From Pseudomonas aestuarii (GTDB taxonomy: Bacteria > Pseudomonadota > Gammaproteobacteria > Pseudomonadales > Pseudomonadaceae): a DNA stretch of 64,000 nt. The stretch spans positions 62,001 through 126,000 of the forward strand of contig NZ_JAQJZJ010000010.1 of NCBI RefSeq assembly GCF_027988105.1, given 5' to 3'. Positions 8,250-16,450 of this stretch are shown here, in pieces. A program made the position numbers and the translations under genes. Numbering within the stretch: position 1 is the stretch's first letter; every line of letters starts with the position of its first letter. The notes beneath the pieces were generated by a model that saw only the letters and a program-made list of their open reading frames with translations, searched no databases and had not been told where the DNA came from.

Positions 8250-9379
8250 GCGGATTCTCCTTCACCAGCCAGGCAATCGAGCAGTGCCTGGCCCATCAAT
8301 TCACGCCGCCAGCCGCGCAGCGAATCCGGCAACCGGTAAGGGCCGTTGGGGTAGCCGGTTTTCAGCAGGGCTTCGAGGGTTTTCTTGCGCAGCATCAGTT
8401 CCGGGGCGATGTTCAGCCGCTCACCTTCGCGCTGGCCAAGGGCGCGCAGCTTCTTCAGCAAGGTCGAGGCTTCCAGCGGCAACGGCTCGGGCACTGCCTC
8501 GGGCCAATCGGCCGACGGCGTGGCAGCAGCCTTCTTGATCAGCTGGAGCAGGAACTCGCCGTCCTGACGCACGGTTTTCGGGTGCATGTCGTCGATCCGT
8601 GCCAGCGCTACCAGGTTATCCGGCTGGGTGCGGGCCAACGGCCACAGCGAATGTTCGCGGATGATGCGATTGCGCGGCTGATTGCGTGCCCTGGCCTCGC
8701 GCTCGCGCCAGATGCAAAGTTCGCGCAGCACCGCCAGTTGCGCGCGGGACAGTTTCCAGGCCAGCTTGGCCTCGCGGTAGACCTCTTCCGGGGCGACTTC
8801 ACGGCTCAGGTTGGCCACCAGCTCGGCGCCGTCTTCCAGCACCCAGGCATTTTTCTCGGCCGTCAGCTGTTGCTGCAACTGGGTATAGACCTCGGCCAGG
8901 TGCAGCACATCCTCGGCAGCGTAACTGATCTGGGTCTCGCTGAGCGGGCGCTGCAGCCAGTCCGAACGGGTCTCGCCCTTGGGCAGCTCGATGTTCAACA
9001 CCGCCTGCACCAGGCGCGAATAGCCCATGGAGAAGCCGAGGTTGAGGTAGGCGGCGGCCAACTGGGTGTCGAACAAGGCCACTGGCAGGCTACCGGTCAG
9101 GCGCAGGAAGACTTCCAGATCCTCGCTGCAGGCATGCAACACCTTGACCACGGCCGGGTCTTGCAGCAAGGCACTGAACGGCGCCCAGTCGTCGATCAGC
9201 AACGGATCGATCAGGTAGGCGCGCTCACCTTCGCTGACCTGCAGCAGGCCGGCGATCGGATAAAAAGTGTCGACCCGCATAAATTCGGTGTCTACCGCCA
9301 CGAATGGCAGGCTGCGCCAGCTGGTGCAGTGCTGCGCCAGGCTGGCATTGTCACGAATCCAGTGAATATCAATAGCCAC
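8246..9379 (-). CDS. rnd: Ribonuclease D
   Basis: A 377-residue 3'-5' exoribonuclease involved in tRNA 3' maturation. The DEDDy active-site residues are visible: VDTEF (Exo I), the Asp in HACSEDLEVF (Exo II), and Tyr plus Asp in YAAEDVLHLAEVY (Exo III). An HRDC domain follows (around residues 210-290). I chose the GTG start because gggagag lies just upstream at good spacing and the product then starts at the conserved IDIHWIRDN. It leads the rnd-ycgL-dehydrogenase-ycgN block. Confidence 0.93.
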   Translation of the reverse strand: MAIDIHWIRDNASLAQHCTSWRSLPFVAVDTEFMRVDTFYPIAGLLQVSEGERAYLIDPLLIDDWAPFSALLQDPAVVKVLHACSEDLEVFLRLTGSLPVALFDTQLAAAYLNLGFSMGYSRLVQAVLNIELPKGETRSDWLQRPLSETQISYAAEDVLHLAEVYTQLQQQLTAEKNAWVLEDGAELVANLSREVAPEEVYREAKLAWKLSRAQLAVLRELCIWREREARARNQPRNRIIREHSLWPLARTQPDNLVALARIDDMHPKTVRQDGEFLLQLIKKAAATPSADWPEAVPEPLPLEASTLLKKLRALGQREGERLNIAPELMLRKKTLEALLKTGYPNGPYRLPDSLRGWRRELMGQALLDCLAGEGESA

Positions 9380-9542
9380 GCGGCTCTCCCATGAAGAATG
9401 CCACGCAGTATATATCGCAGCGGCCCTTTGCCGGGTATTGCGCGCCCGTAAACCGACACAGCGCCGTGCCGATCTCGCCTTGGTGGCGCTTAACTGTGTA
9501 ATCTGGCCGCCGTTCGCCCGCTTCGGCACAAGGAATAGCGCA

Positions 9543-10604
9543 ATGAAGAAACTGCTTGGCCTACTCATCCTGTTGGTCGCCGCCCTGGCACTCTATCTGA
9601 CCATCACCCCCAGCCCCATCGACCCGCTGGCCTGGGAGGCGCCACCGGCCCCGGCCATGACTGGCGTGCTGGAACCCAACGACACCCTGATGAAGGCCGA
9701 ATTGCTCGGCCTCGGCCAGATCCATGGCCCCGAAGACAGCGCCGTCGATGCCCAGGGCCGGGTCTACACTGGCCTGCATGACGGGCGCATCGTGCGCCTC
9801 GAGGCCGACGGCAGCCTGGAGACCTTCGCCGACACCGGCGGCCGCCCACTGGGCATGGACTTCGACGCAGCCGGCCAGCTGATTGTCGCCGACGCCCACA
9901 GGGGCCTGCTGTCCATCGACCCGCAAGGTCAGCTCAAGGTACTGACCAGCGAAGCCGAAGGCGTGCCGTTCAAGTTCACCGATGACCTGGACATCGCCCG
10001 CGACGGCACCATCTACTTCAGCGATGCCTCCTCACGCTTCGAACAGCCGGATTATTTGCTCGACCTGCTCGAAGCCCGTCCCCATGGCCGCCTGCTCAGC
10101 TACAGCCCCCAAAGCGGTGAGACCCGCGTGCTGCTCAAGGACCTGTACTTCGCCAACGGCGTGGCGCTGTCGGCCAACGAGGACTTCGTGCTGGTCAACG
10201 AAACCTACCGTTACCACATCACCCGCTACTGGCTCAAGGGCGAGCAAGCCGGCACGCATGATGTATTTATCGACAACCTGCCGGGCCTGCCGGACAACCT
10301 GCAAGGCGATCACGCCGGCACCTTCTGGGTCGCCCTGCCGACGCCGCGCAAGGCCGATGCCGATTTTCTCCACCTGCACCCCTGGCTCAAGGCGCAAATC
10401 GCCAAACTGCCGCGTGCGCTCTGGCCGAAGGCGACCCCCTATGGCTTGGCCATTGCCATCAACGAGCAGGGCGCAATCATCCGCAGCCTGCACGACACCA
10501 GCGGCACGCACCTGCGCATGGTCACCTCGGTCAAGCCGGTGGGTGATTACCTGTACTTCGGCAGCCTGGATAACGACCGCCTCGGTCGGCTGAAGATTCG
10601 CTGA
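9543..10604 (+). CDS. SMP-30/strictosidine-synthase-like six-bladed propeller protein
   Basis: A 353-residue protein. An N-terminal hydrophobic segment (MKKLLGLLILLVAALALYLTI) serves as signal or anchor, so the domain is probably periplasmic. The rest is a calcium-dependent phosphotriesterase-type six-bladed beta-propeller (GPEDSAVDAQGRVYTGLHDG, FTDDLDIARDGTIYFSD, LPGLPDNLQGD). The family includes lactonases and APMAP-like arylesterases; the substrate is unknown here. The ATG follows aaggaatagcgc. A strong bidirectional terminator directly follows the stop. Confidence 0.82.
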   Translation: MKKLLGLLILLVAALALYLTITPSPIDPLAWEAPPAPAMTGVLEPNDTLMKAELLGLGQIHGPEDSAVDAQGRVYTGLHDGRIVRLEADGSLETFADTGGRPLGMDFDAAGQLIVADAHRGLLSIDPQGQLKVLTSEAEGVPFKFTDDLDIARDGTIYFSDASSRFEQPDYLLDLLEARPHGRLLSYSPQSGETRVLLKDLYFANGVALSANEDFVLVNETYRYHITRYWLKGEQAGTHDVFIDNLPGLPDNLQGDHAGTFWVALPTPRKADADFLHLHPWLKAQIAKLPRALWPKATPYGLAIAINEQGAIIRSLHDTSGTHLRMVTSVKPVGDYLYFGSLDNDRLGRLKIR

Positions 10605-10611
10605 GTCATCC

Positions 10612-10654
10612 AGTAAAAAGCCCGTGGCTGGATTACCAGCCACGGGCTTTTTAC
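10612..10654. terminator. Bidirectional rho-independent terminator
   Basis: The inverted repeat cccgtggctgg / ccagccacggg (10621-10631 with 10636-10646, loop atta) is extended by flanking aaaaag and cttttt. It is flanked by an A-run on the left and a T-run on the right. It serves both converging genes: the propeller protein on plus and the SpeE-like methyltransferase on minus. Confidence 0.9.
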
Positions 10655-10666
10655 TGCGCGCGCCTT

Positions 10667-11350
10667 TTAGCCGAGCTTTTCGGCGATCCAGATGGTGTGG
10701 CGGGTGCCCTTGTTGCCATGGGCATAGACCTGCACTTCTTCGACCTTGAAGCCGGCCCGGCGCACCTTGTCGGCGAACTTGCTGTCGGCGCTGGCCGACC
10801 ATACGGCCAGTACCCCCTTGGCCCGCAATGCCTGATGACAACGCTGCAAGCCTTGCGCGGAATACAACCAGCTGTTGCGCTTCTGGGTCAGGCCCTCGGG
10901 GCCGTTGTCGACATCCAGCATGATCGCGTCATATCGCTTATCCGCCGTCTTCAGGCTATTGGCGACATCCTCCTGCAACACCCGCGTGCGTGAATCGAGC
11001 AGCGGATAGCCGGCTTTTGCGCCCAGTGGGCCGCGGTTCCATTCGACCACCCCCGGCACCAATTCGGCCACCTCCACCTCGGCCGTCTTGCCCAGGTTCT
11101 GCAGAGCCGCCGCCAGGGTAAAGCCCATGCCCAGGCCACCGATCAATACCCGCGACTCCGGGCGTCCGGCGACTTTTTTGCAGGGAATCGCCGCCAGGGC
11201 ATCTTCGGAGCCATGCATGCGCGTGTTCATCAACTGACCACCATCGCCGCCGGCAATCTTGATCACAAAATCCTCGCCATACTCGAACAGGCAGAGCGCC
11301 CCGGAGCCATCGGGAATCTGGGCGGTATCGAGCAGTACAAAACGCTTCAT
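10667..11350 (-). CDS. Spermidine-synthase-like SAM-dependent transferase
   Basis: A 227-residue Rossmann-fold protein of the SpeE-like class. SAM-binding motif I is VLIGGLGMGFTLAAAL; the acidic loop VAELVPGVVEW and the YDAIMLDVDNGPEG strand follow. It lacks the N-terminal beta domain of true spermidine synthases, so an aminopropyl or methyl transfer role remains open. I started it at the ATG giving MKRFVLLDTAQIP; a longer reading frame upstream has no ribosome site. Confidence 0.75.
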   Translation of the reverse strand: MKRFVLLDTAQIPDGSGALCLFEYGEDFVIKIAGGDGGQLMNTRMHGSEDALAAIPCKKVAGRPESRVLIGGLGMGFTLAAALQNLGKTAEVEVAELVPGVVEWNRGPLGAKAGYPLLDSRTRVLQEDVANSLKTADKRYDAIMLDVDNGPEGLTQKRNSWLYSAQGLQRCHQALRAKGVLAVWSASADSKFADKVRRAGFKVEEVQVYAHGNKGTRHTIWIAEKLG

Positions 11351-11402
11351 GGCTGTCTCATGACTCTGTGAGTGTGAAAGAGGCTGAACGATACAGCAGC
11401 CC

Positions 11403-12140
11403 TCAGACCACGGTAAGCATGTGCCCGACAATCCCCAGCATAAACCCCAGCAAGGCACCCAGCGATGGCGCCCAATGCTTGTTCAGCCTGGCCTGGGGCG
11501 CGATATCTTGAAACACCGAGTAGAGGATGCCACCGGCGGCGAACAGCATGATCGCCGCCACCCACTGCGCAGAATTGGCCAGCCACAAATAACCCGATAC
11601 GCCTGCCAGCGGCCCAAGCAGCGCCATGAGGCTAAACATCAGCACTATTCTTGCGCGGCTGTAGCCCGTCGAACCGCGTAACTCCCGGTAGGCATTGAAG
11701 CCTTCCGGCAAGTTCTGCAGCGCCATCAAGCTGGCCAGCAGAATCGCGCCACGGCCACCGAATGCAAATGCAGCCCCCAACGCCAGGGACTCTGGAATAA
11801 AATCCGACAGCATGGCGAACAACTGACTGGCCGAAGTTTTCAGTCGGTACATCAGGATGTCCAGCCCCATGAACGCGGCGCCGCCGGCAAAGAACCACAG
11901 TGCCGCCGGCAAGGGGTTCAGTTCGACAATGGCTTGTGGCACCAGGACCAACGCCACCGCAGCCAGCAGCGCGCCACCACCGAAAGCCACCGCACTGTGC
12001 CTGAACTCGGTCTCCAACCAACGCGGTCGAATTCGCTCGATACTGGCCAGCGCCGCCCCCACCGGCATGGCAATGCCAGCCAGTAAGGTAAAGGCCACAA
12101 CGGTTAACAGCGGCGACACAGACACCTCATCCAATGGCAC
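11403..12140 (-). CDS. ZIP-family divalent metal transporter
   Basis: A 245-residue inner-membrane protein with about eight transmembrane helices. The two ZIP metal-path motifs are clear: SDFIPESLALG in helix 4 and LQNLPEGFNAY in helix 5. It probably imports zinc or a related divalent cation; specificity cannot be read from sequence. It ends 52 bases before the start of the SpeE-like gene on the same strand. A MITE-like element lies just upstream and may carry or interrupt its promoter region. Confidence 0.88.
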   Translation of the reverse strand: MPLDEVSVSPLLTVVAFTLLAGIAMPVGAALASIERIRPRWLETEFRHSAVAFGGGALLAAVALVLVPQAIVELNPLPAALWFFAGGAAFMGLDILMYRLKTSASQLFAMLSDFIPESLALGAAFAFGGRGAILLASLMALQNLPEGFNAYRELRGSTGYSRARIVLMFSLMALLGPLAGVSGYLWLANSAQWVAAIMLFAAGGILYSVFQDIAPQARLNKHWAPSLGALLGFMLGIVGHMLTVV

Positions 12141-12161
12141 AAAACAGGGGGGTGGAAGCCT

Positions 12162-12330
12162 CTAGCAGCCTGTCGGACTTGACCGTCCGTAGCGAGGGAA
12201 AGTTCGGTTTGAAGCAGTTCTTGCGCGCTTTTGAGGCGAATAGTCGCTCTATTTAACGAGAAGGCGCGCAAGAAATGATCAAGTCCGGCTTTTCCGCAGT
12301 AGGACAGTGTTAAGTTCGACAGGCTGCTAG
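12162..12330. mobile_element. MITE-like palindromic element, about 169 bp
   Basis: The terminal inverted repeats ctagcagcctgtcgga (12162-12177) and ttcgacaggctgctag (12315-12330) match at 15 of 16 positions. A second nested repeat, cggacttga / tcaagtccg, lies inside them, and a central hairpin is formed by ttcttgcgcgc (12218-12228) with gcgcgcaagaa (12264-12274). No reading frame is present. A fragment with the identical terminal repeat occurs at 677-692, and an element of like architecture lies at 36430-36604. Mobilisation in trans is an inference. Confidence 0.7.
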
Positions 12331-12478
12331 CCCAAGCCGCCAGCTAAACATTGCTGATGCTTCCACGCTTGACAATATCAGGCCCATGGCAAGACTCGCG
12401 ACTTGCCGCCTCAGATTCTGCATAGTGCATGCGGCGGTTTATCATGCCTCGAATCCGCTATTGATCAGGACGCCCGCC

Positions 12479-13333
12479 ATGCCTATTGCCCAACTGCTCA
12501 GCGCCGCTCAACTCCAGGCCCGCCTTGGGCAACCCGAGCTGGTCATCCTCGATTGCCGATACGCCCTGGATGACCCGGACTACGGCCAGCGCAGCTATGC
12601 CGAAGGGCATATCGCCGGCGCCCAGTTTGCCGATCTCGAGCGCGCGTTGTCCGGTCCGATCCAGAAGGGGATCAGCGGCCGCCATCCGCTACCGGACCCC
12701 GCCCAACTGCTGGCGCGTCTGCGGGCATGGGGCTTGAACGACAACAGCACGGTGGTGCTGTATGACGACGGCCCCGCTATGTTCGCCGCTCGCGCCTGGT
12801 GGTTACTGGCCTGGCTGGGCAAACGCGAGGGCGTCTACTTGCTCGACGGTGGCTTGCAGGCCTGGCGCGAGGCAGGTGGCGCACTCAGTCAAGCGCTGCC
12901 GCAGCCAGTACCCGGCCACTTCGACGGACACGCCGATGCCAGCCTGCTGGTCGACGCCCGTCAGCTGCAACAACGCCTCGCCGATCCGCAGCTGACCCTG
13001 CTCGACGCCCGCGCCCTGCCGCGCTTTCGTGGCGAGGTGGAACCGCTCGACCCGGTTGCCGGGCATATTCCCGGCGCCCGCTGCGCACCCTGCACCGAGA
13101 ACCTCGACAGCACCGGACGTTTCCTGCCGGCGGCGCAGCTGCGCCAGCGCTTCGCCGCGCAACTCGGCGAGCGCCCGGCCAGCGAGCTGGTGGCCTACTG
13201 CGGCTCCGGCGTCACCGCCTGCCACAACCTGTTCGCCCTGTGCCTCGCCGGCTACCCGCTGGCGCCGCTGTACGCCGGGTCCTGGAGCGAGTGGATTACC
13301 GACCCGGCACGGCCTGTCGCGACGGGTGACTAG
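12479..13333 (+). CDS. Sulfurtransferase with two rhodanese domains
   Basis: A 284-residue thiosulfate/3-mercaptopyruvate sulfurtransferase. Two tandem rhodanese domains are seen, an inactive N-terminal one (VILDCRYALDDPDYG) and a catalytic C-terminal one with persulfide-carrying Cys241 in the CGSGVTA loop. The loop composition favours the mercaptopyruvate type, but I do not assign specificity. The ATG giving MPIAQLLSAAQLQ fits the family start; longer upstream frames run into the intergenic repeat region. Confidence 0.88.
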   Translation: MPIAQLLSAAQLQARLGQPELVILDCRYALDDPDYGQRSYAEGHIAGAQFADLERALSGPIQKGISGRHPLPDPAQLLARLRAWGLNDNSTVVLYDDGPAMFAARAWWLLAWLGKREGVYLLDGGLQAWREAGGALSQALPQPVPGHFDGHADASLLVDARQLQQRLADPQLTLLDARALPRFRGEVEPLDPVAGHIPGARCAPCTENLDSTGRFLPAAQLRQRFAAQLGERPASELVAYCGSGVTACHNLFALCLAGYPLAPLYAGSWSEWITDPARPVATGD

Positions 13334-13722
13334 CGTTTGTCCGAGAAGCTGCAACCCTGCAGCTTTGACTGCGCAAGGAGAAGCCCAGCAGGTTGATTCC
13401 ATTAGCCTTATATCCTCAGCCTGGGCGACCCGGAAGTTTCTGGGAGTTGCCGTCAATGGCTAATCTCGCCCGGCACCCTGGTCAATACCGCAGCGGTAGC
13501 CTGCCGAATCGCTATCGGCTGGCTGCGCTCGCGGGCTAAGCACCAAGCGGAATATAGGTAATAACCGAAAGCATAAAACAATTTAAAAACAGTATTTTAC
13601 AGGCGAAAGGTCGCACTACACTTCAAATCAAGCGGCTAAACACGCTTCCGGTGGGGCTTTCCAAGAACAACCACACGCTGCCACGCGCCCCGGCCCCACC
13701 GGCCATTTTTCGCGAGGGCTAT
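13334..13722. other. Intergenic region, locally AT-rich
   Basis: About 390 bases with no gene I can support. The segment 13550-13630 is markedly AT-rich compared with the neighbours (ataaaacaatttaaaaacag) and is the likely promoter region for the following phage-like gene, or a seam of acquired DNA. Confidence 0.4.
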
Positions 13723-14202
13723 ATGGGAATTCCAGCCTGCGAGTTGATCCAGCATGTCATCCGCCCCACGCTGATCTATCTGGGACGCCACTCACCTGCT
13801 GCCGAAGTCCTGCTGCTGGGCGCCGCTGCCTGCCAGTCGGCGCTGGGTTCGGCGCTGAATGCCCAGGGTGGCCATGGCCTCTACCGCATCGCCGAACTGC
13901 GCCACCAGCAGCTATGGGATCACTTCCTGGCGCTCGACCCGGACCTGGCCAGCCAGATCCGCGGGCTGGCCAGCCAGCACGCCTTTCTCGCGGCGCCGCA
14001 CCTGGAGCTGACGGTCAACCTGCGGTACGCCACCGCCATCGCCTGGATGCTGGTCGAGGTGGAACAGCGCGAATTACCCGCCGCCGATGACCTGCTCGGC
14101 CTGGCCCGGGTCTGGCGCCGTGTATTTAATCCACAAGGTCAGCCGCGTGACTTCATCGAAGCCTGGCAGCGCTGCATCGGCAACTTCAGCCAAGTTGCCT
14201 GA
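13723..14202 (+). CDS. Phage-related protein, transglycosylase-like
   Basis: About 159 residues. The body (PAAEVLLLGAAACQSALGS, HGLYRIAELRHQQLWDH, RGLASQHAFL, LTVNLRYATAIAWM) resembles small lysozyme-fold proteins I recall from phage structural modules, which carry a CESALG...GLYQMEP...NLAYATAIA pattern. Here the catalytic-type Glu position of that pattern is Gln (CQSALG). The start is the ATG after gcgagggctat, a good ribosome site. No other phage gene is near, so it is an orphan. The function is inferred only. Confidence 0.55.
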   Translation: MGIPACELIQHVIRPTLIYLGRHSPAAEVLLLGAAACQSALGSALNAQGGHGLYRIAELRHQQLWDHFLALDPDLASQIRGLASQHAFLAAPHLELTVNLRYATAIAWMLVEVEQRELPAADDLLGLARVWRRVFNPQGQPRDFIEAWQRCIGNFSQVA

Positions 14203-14389
14203 GCGCACCCAACCCGTTCGCGAAGAGCGCCAAACAATCCACCGCGACCAGCAAAGGTACGCTGCAAAATCCGTACAGCGCCGCAAATTGTAGGACAAGA
14301 ACCGCTCTATTCCGGGGGCTTCAGCCACTTGGCGGGCATCGCAAAGCCTGCTAGTTTCCGCGCCTCGCTTAACCCCGATGGAGTTTCCT

Positions 14390-15655
14390 GTGATAAAAAT
14401 CGCCCTCAAGACCGGCCTGGCACTGGCCATTGCTGCAGTGTCCAGCCATGGCCTGGCCGGCGGCTTTGCCATCAACGAACAAAGTGTCAGCAGCATGGGC
14501 AGCGCCTTTGCCGGGCGCTCGTCGTCCGCCGAGGATGCCAGCACCGTGTTCGGCAATCCGGCCGGCATGTCGCGCCTGAAACGCGAGCAAGTCAGTGGCG
14601 GCGTTGCGTTGATCCATGCCAGAACTGATTTCGACCACGCCAGTGGCAGTTTCTCAGGCAGCAACGACGGCGATATGGTGCCGTTGGTCGGCGCGCCCAT
14701 GGCCTATTACGTCAAACCGCTGGACGCTCACTGGACCTTCGGCCTCGGCATGTATGTGCCCTTCGGCTTGATCACCAACTACGAAGACAACTTCCAGGGC
14801 CGGTATTACGGAGACCATAGCGAAGTGCGCGTGGTGACCCTGCAACCGACCCTCAGCTACCGCATCAATGACCAGTTGTCGATCGGCTTTGGCCCGACCA
14901 TCAACCGCATCGACGGCGAACTGACCTCGGCCCTGCGCAATCCGCTGCCGGGTGCCGGCGACGGTGAAGTGAAGATCAAGGGCGATGACCTGGCGCTGGG
15001 TTATAACGCCGGCCTGCTGTTCGAGTTCAGCCCGCGTACGCGCGTTGGCCTGAGCTATCACTCCAAGGTCGACTACACCCTGAAGGGCCATACCGAGGTG
15101 GCAGGTCCCGGTTTTGTAATCGGCTCGTCTGCGGGTAAATACGATGCGTCGCTGGACCTGACCACACCCGAGTCCGTGGACTTCTCCATCACCCACGAGC
15201 TGAATGCCGACTGGACACTGTATGCCGGCAGCACCTGGACTCGCTGGAGTCGCCTGGAAGAGATTCGCGCCGATAACCAGGGCGTCGGCGGCTTGCTCGC
15301 CGGCAATCTCACCACCATCAGCGAAGCACAGAACTGGCACGACACCTGGGCGCATGCTCTGGGCGCCGCCTATAAGCTGAACTCGCAATGGACACTGCGC
15401 ACGGGCCTGGCCGTGGATCAGTCGCCCACCAACAATACCGACCGTTCGCCACGCATTCCCTCGGGCGACCGCACGATTGTCAGCCTGGGCGCCGGCTGGA
15501 GCCCGAACGACGTGATGACCATCGATCTGGCCTACTCCTACCTCATGGAGGACGACACCAAGATCAACCATGTCAGCACCACTAAAGGTGCCTACAGCTC
15601 CACCTACAAAAACACCGCCCATGGTTTGGGCGCACAAGTGACCTACCGCTTCTAA
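14390..15655 (+). CDS. FadL/OmpP1/TodX-family outer-membrane transporter
   Basis: About 421 residues. A signal peptide (IKIALKTGLALAIAAVSSHGLA) is followed by the characteristic FadL N-terminus GGFAINEQSVSSMGSAFAG and the VFGNPAGMSRL hatch motif. The rest forms amphipathic beta strands and ends in aromatic Phe (VTYRF) as outer-membrane barrels do. It likely imports long-chain fatty acids or other hydrophobic compounds, which fits the lipase genes nearby. I prefer the GTG start with ggag upstream; an ATG four codons earlier (14378) overlaps that ribosome site. Confidence 0.87.
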   Translation: MIKIALKTGLALAIAAVSSHGLAGGFAINEQSVSSMGSAFAGRSSSAEDASTVFGNPAGMSRLKREQVSGGVALIHARTDFDHASGSFSGSNDGDMVPLVGAPMAYYVKPLDAHWTFGLGMYVPFGLITNYEDNFQGRYYGDHSEVRVVTLQPTLSYRINDQLSIGFGPTINRIDGELTSALRNPLPGAGDGEVKIKGDDLALGYNAGLLFEFSPRTRVGLSYHSKVDYTLKGHTEVAGPGFVIGSSAGKYDASLDLTTPESVDFSITHELNADWTLYAGSTWTRWSRLEEIRADNQGVGGLLAGNLTTISEAQNWHDTWAHALGAAYKLNSQWTLRTGLAVDQSPTNNTDRSPRIPSGDRTIVSLGAGWSPNDVMTIDLAYSYLMEDDTKINHVSTTKGAYSSTYKNTAHGLGAQVTYRF

Positions 15656-15703
15656 TTCAACGAGCACATTAGGCTAAACTCGCCCGGCAACCATCAACAG
15701 ACC

Positions 15704-15760
15704 ATTGAAAAATGTAGCGAACGCCGTAGAGCCGAGCGCAATAGTTTTTTCAACGAGCTG
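15704..15760. repeat. Small inverted repeat with ttgaaaaa/ttttttcaa ends
   Basis: The bases attgaaaaatg and agttttttcaac form an inverted repeat around a GC-rich centre (acgccgtagagccgagcg). It resembles the sequence at 628-640 (gcatttttcaacggcctg) and appears to be another member of the Pseudomonas short intergenic repeat family seen in this window. Confidence 0.4.
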
Positions 15761-15792
15761 CCAAGCATAAAAACAAGCCGCGTGAGACAGCC

Positions 15793-16410
15793 ATGACCAC
15801 ACTCTGTACTGCCTTACCCACACAGCTGCGCCTGTTGCTGGTGGACGACCACCGGATTTTCCTCGACGGCCTCAGCCTGGCCCTTGCCCCGCTTTGCCCA
15901 GACCTGCACATACATACCGCGCAGAACGCTAGCGAAGCCGAGGCGTGCCTGAGCCAGCACGATTTCGATCTGATTCTCCTGGATTTGCGCCTGCCGGACG
16001 TCGCCGGCCTTGAACTGCTGCAACGCTGGCAGCAGCAAGGACGCATGACCCCGGTGGCGATTCTCAGTGCCAGCGACTCCAACCTGGATGCTCAGGCGGC
16101 GCTGGCCGCAGGCGCCCTGGGCTTTATCCCGAAAAGCGCCCACAGCGACGACCTACGCCAGGCGGTGACCCGCGTGTTGCTCGGGGAAACCCTGCCGGCG
16201 CCGGGTGCCGGCGAAAAACCACAACTCACCCCCCGCCAACTGCAAATCCTCCTGCTGCTGGCCGAAGGCCTGCCGAACAAGGCTATCAGCAGGCAACTGG
16301 GCGTATCCGAAGACACGATAAAAACCCACCTGAAGACCCTGTATCAGGAACTCGATGTGCACACCCGCACCGCCTGTGTCAGCACTGCGCGCCAGCGGGG
16401 CTGGCTATAG
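15793..16410 (+). CDS. LuxR/NarL-family response regulator
   Basis: A 205-residue two-component regulator. The receiver domain has acidic residues DDH near 18-20 and phospho-acceptor Asp64 in LILLDLRLPD. The C-terminal LuxR helix-turn-helix is seen in LTPRQLQILLLLAEGLPNKAISRQLGVSEDTIKTHLKTLY. It converges on a hybrid histidine kinase gene ending 40 bases away, a likely but unproven partner. Upstream at about 15700-15765 lies a ttgaaaaa/ttttttcaa inverted repeat. Confidence 0.9.
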   Translation: MTTLCTALPTQLRLLLVDDHRIFLDGLSLALAPLCPDLHIHTAQNASEAEACLSQHDFDLILLDLRLPDVAGLELLQRWQQQGRMTPVAILSASDSNLDAQAALAAGALGFIPKSAHSDDLRQAVTRVLLGETLPAPGAGEKPQLTPRQLQILLLLAEGLPNKAISRQLGVSEDTIKTHLKTLYQELDVHTRTACVSTARQRGWL

Positions 16411-16450
16411 AGGCGAGCGGCTGGGTTGAAGCGGACTGCCGTCCGCCCCG

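Noticed and set aside
13334..14202. A prophage at the phage-like gene
   Set aside because: No integrase, capsid or tail genes surround it; both sides are chromosomal core genes.
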